From: an uncultured Actinomycetes bacterium
GTDB lineage: Bacteria > Actinomycetota > Actinomycetes > S36-B12
Assembly: GCA_913061025.1 (NCBI GenBank)
Contig: CAJXUJ010000004.1
Span: 1 to 32,759, forward strand
DNA length: 32,759 bases
Direction: 5' to 3'
Position numbers and translations under genes: made by a program. This document shows positions 31,112-32,759 of this stretch, piece after piece (within the stretch, counting starts at the first letter, position 1; the number at the start of each line of letters is the position of its first letter). The notes under the pieces are model-generated. The model was not told the origin of the DNA, did no database searches, and saw nothing but the letters and a program-made list of their open reading frames with translations.

Positions 31112-32014
31112 ATGCAATACGCGACCTACCGGTTCTCGGCCGAGACCAATGCTCGTCTCGGGGAGGTCGGCCTGCGCCCCCTGGACGTCGAGGCGATCGC
31201 CCTTCGAGCGCTCGAGGAGGACATCGACGATGGCGTCGACGTCACCACGATTGCCACTGTTCCCGCAGAGCAGCGTGGTCGATTGGCGTTCGTGGCTCGA
31301 TCCGGTGGGGTGATCGCTGGTCAGATCGTCGCAGCCGCGATCTTCGACGTGGTGTGTGGTGACGAGCACACGGTCGAGTTTTGCGTCGAGGAGGGTGCCC
31401 AGGTCGATGCAGGAACCGAGGTCATGGCGATCACTGCGTCTACTCATCAATTGCTTCGGGGTGAGCGCCCTGCGTTGAACCTCCTGAGCCATCTGAGCGG
31501 TATCGCAACGGCCACGCGAGCGTGGGTTCAGGCCGTGCAGGGAACGTCGGCCCGTATTCGTGACACTCGCAAGACCACTCCCGGTCTGCGGTATCTAGAG
31601 AAGTACGCGGTTCGCATGGGTGGAGGTGTCAATCACCGGATGAATCTCGCCGATGCTGCCCTGGTCAAGGACAACCACATCGCGGCGGCGGGTGGCGTCG
31701 AGCAAGCCTTTACCGCGGTGCGAGAGAGATTCCCCGATGTTCCCGTCGAGGTCGAAGTGGACACACTCGAGCAACTCGATGAGGTTCTCGACGCCGGTGC
31801 CGATCTTGTTCTGCTCGACAACTTCTCCATCGATCAGATGACCGAGGCGGTCTCTCGTAATGCTGGCAGGGCTCGACTGGAAGCATCCGGTGGGCTCTCC
31901 CTTGACCGGGCGGCCGCCGTAGCCGCGACGGGGGTCGACTACCTTGCCGTCGGTGCGCTGACCCACTCAGCGCCCGTCCTTGATATCGGCGCGGACCTCG
32001 TCGTCCTCGGTTAG
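31112..32014 (+). CDS. nadC: Nicotinate-nucleotide pyrophosphorylase (carboxylating) NadC
   Basis: NadC converts quinolinate and PRPP to nicotinate mononucleotide. The 300-residue protein has ALEEDIDDGVDVTT, GERPALNLLSHLSGIAT, and IRDTRKTTPGLRYLEKYAVRMGG with the quinolinate-binding Arg/Lys cluster. NHRMNLADAALVKDNHI, PVEVEVDTLEQL, LLDNFS, and LEASGGL follow. It begins directly after the nadB stop with GAGGAGG in the nadB end as ribosome site. The first 28 residues precede the usual core and vary in the family. Confidence 0.96.
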   Translation: MQYATYRFSAETNARLGEVGLRPLDVEAIALRALEEDIDDGVDVTTIATVPAEQRGRLAFVARSGGVIAGQIVAAAIFDVVCGDEHTVEFCVEEGAQVDAGTEVMAITASTHQLLRGERPALNLLSHLSGIATATRAWVQAVQGTSARIRDTRKTTPGLRYLEKYAVRMGGGVNHRMNLADAALVKDNHIAAAGGVEQAFTAVRERFPDVPVEVEVDTLEQLDEVLDAGADLVLLDNFSIDQMTEAVSRNAGRARLEASGGLSLDRAAAVAATGVDYLAVGALTHSAPVLDIGADLVVLG

Positions 32015-32022
32015 GAGTCCCG

Positions 32023-32759
32023 ATGCTTCTGGCGGTGGACGTTGGCAATACCAACACTGTTCTTGGTCTCTTCGACAGCGAAGAACTAGTGAACTCTTGG
32101 CGCATCACCACCCACGCGCGCGCCACCGGTGACGAAATGGCCCTGACCTATCGCGGCCTCCTCGCTTCCCAACCTCCGGTCACAGGAGTTGCCCTGTGCA
32201 GCACCGTTCCGAGTGTCTTGCACGAGTTGCGTCCCATGATCGCGTCTTTCTTCAGCGATATCCCGGTTGTCATCGTGGAGCCGGGTACCAAGACGGGAGT
32301 GCCGATCCTTACTGACAACCCGAAAGAGGTAGGGGCCGACCGGATCGTGAACACCCTTGCCGCGCACCAGCAGTACGGCGGGCCATGCATTGTTGTGGAT
32401 TTCGGGACCTCAACCAATCTCGATGTTGTTTCAGCCAAGGGGGAGTTCCTTGGTGGTGCACTTGCACCGGGCATCGACATATCCCTCGAAGCCCTCTCGA
32501 ACAGGGCTGCTCAGTTGCGCAAGGTCGAGGTGGTCCGGCCTCGGTCGCCGATCGGTAAGAACACGGTGGAGGCGCTGCAATCCGGGGCTGTCTTCGGGTT
32601 CGCAGGCCAGGTCGATGGTCTGGTCGATCGGATCATTGAGGAAACCGGTCCGGTGACTGCTGTAGTAGCGACCGGTGGTCTGGCGTCCGTGGTGATCGGT
32701 GAGTCCGAAACCATTACTCATCATGACCCCGATCTCACCTTGACCGGCCTTCGGTTGGT
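32023..32759 (+). CDS. coaX: Type III pantothenate kinase CoaX (3' end beyond window)
   Basis: CoaX phosphorylates pantothenate, the first step of CoA synthesis. About 245 residues are present before the right edge. The N-terminus MLLAVDVGNTNTVLGLF is the phosphate-binding motif, followed by GADRIVNTLAA, VVDFGTSTNLDVVS and FLGGALAPGIDISLEAL, with SGAVFGFAGQVDGLVDRI. The DFGTSTN form is usual in actinobacteria. ATG 32023 follows nadC by 8 bp with TAGGAG upstream. Having panC and coaX in one run links two steps of CoA synthesis. Confidence 0.95.
   Translation, partial: MLLAVDVGNTNTVLGLFDSEELVNSWRITTHARATGDEMALTYRGLLASQPPVTGVALCSTVPSVLHELRPMIASFFSDIPVVIVEPGTKTGVPILTDNPKEVGADRIVNTLAAHQQYGGPCIVVDFGTSTNLDVVSAKGEFLGGALAPGIDISLEALSNRAAQLRKVEVVRPRSPIGKNTVEALQSGAVFGFAGQVDGLVDRIIEETGPVTAVVATGGLASVVIGESETITHHDPDLTLTGLRL

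Overview
The window looks like chromosomal DNA of a high-GC actinobacterium, probably class Actinomycetes. Three things point that way: roughly 60% GC, many GTG starts with 4-bp GTGA/ATGA gene overlaps, and the gene order ppa | dacB - DUF2342 metalloprotease - tilS - hpt - ftsH - folE - folP - folB - folK - DUF3180 ... DUF2520 - panC - nadB - nadC - coaX, which I know from Streptomyces and mycobacteria. I cannot name the genus. Nothing looks like a phage, IS element or CRISPR array, and no gap between genes exceeds 130 bases.

Region 1 (1-7101) holds molybdenum cofactor and CO-dehydrogenase maturation genes. It has the 5' end of an xdhC/coxI-type gene (minus), then moaE-moaA (plus), moaD (minus), coxG-coxD-coxE (plus), and moeA-moaC-mog (plus). 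Together these make molybdopterin, insert molybdenum, and equip an aerobic molybdenum hydroxylase of the CoxL type. The structural coxMSL genes are not in view and may lie left of the window.

Region 2 (7102-12561) is a phosphate uptake locus: pstC-pstA-pstB, then pstS behind its own PHO-box-like promoter, then a second PstS-fold lipoprotein whose phosphate ligands are mutated. A 15-bp perfect hairpin ends it.

Region 3 (12591-14739, minus) is a three-gene sulfur module: a sulfide:quinone oxidoreductase-like flavoprotein, a TusE/DsrC-family protein with only the C-terminal cysteine, and a DsrE-family protein. A degenerate tRNA-Leu 3' end lies just upstream.

Region 4 (14826-25571) is the conserved housekeeping block: ppa diverging from dacB, an inserted manA, the metalloprotease, tilS, hpt, ftsH, the four folate genes, a DUF3180 membrane protein and a small unknown protein. 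Region 5 (25578-27690, minus) is an orphan NuoD-like protein with an NDUFAF7-like methyltransferase. Region 6 (27727-32759) is pantothenate/NAD/CoA synthesis: DUF2520 dehydrogenase-like protein, panC, nadB, nadC and the 5' part of coaX.

Two patterns recur. Many transcription units begin with a TANNNT hexamer 5-8 nt before the start codon and no Shine-Dalgarno, the signature of leaderless mRNAs. Two of the three convergent gene pairs end in hairpins built from their own stop codons.
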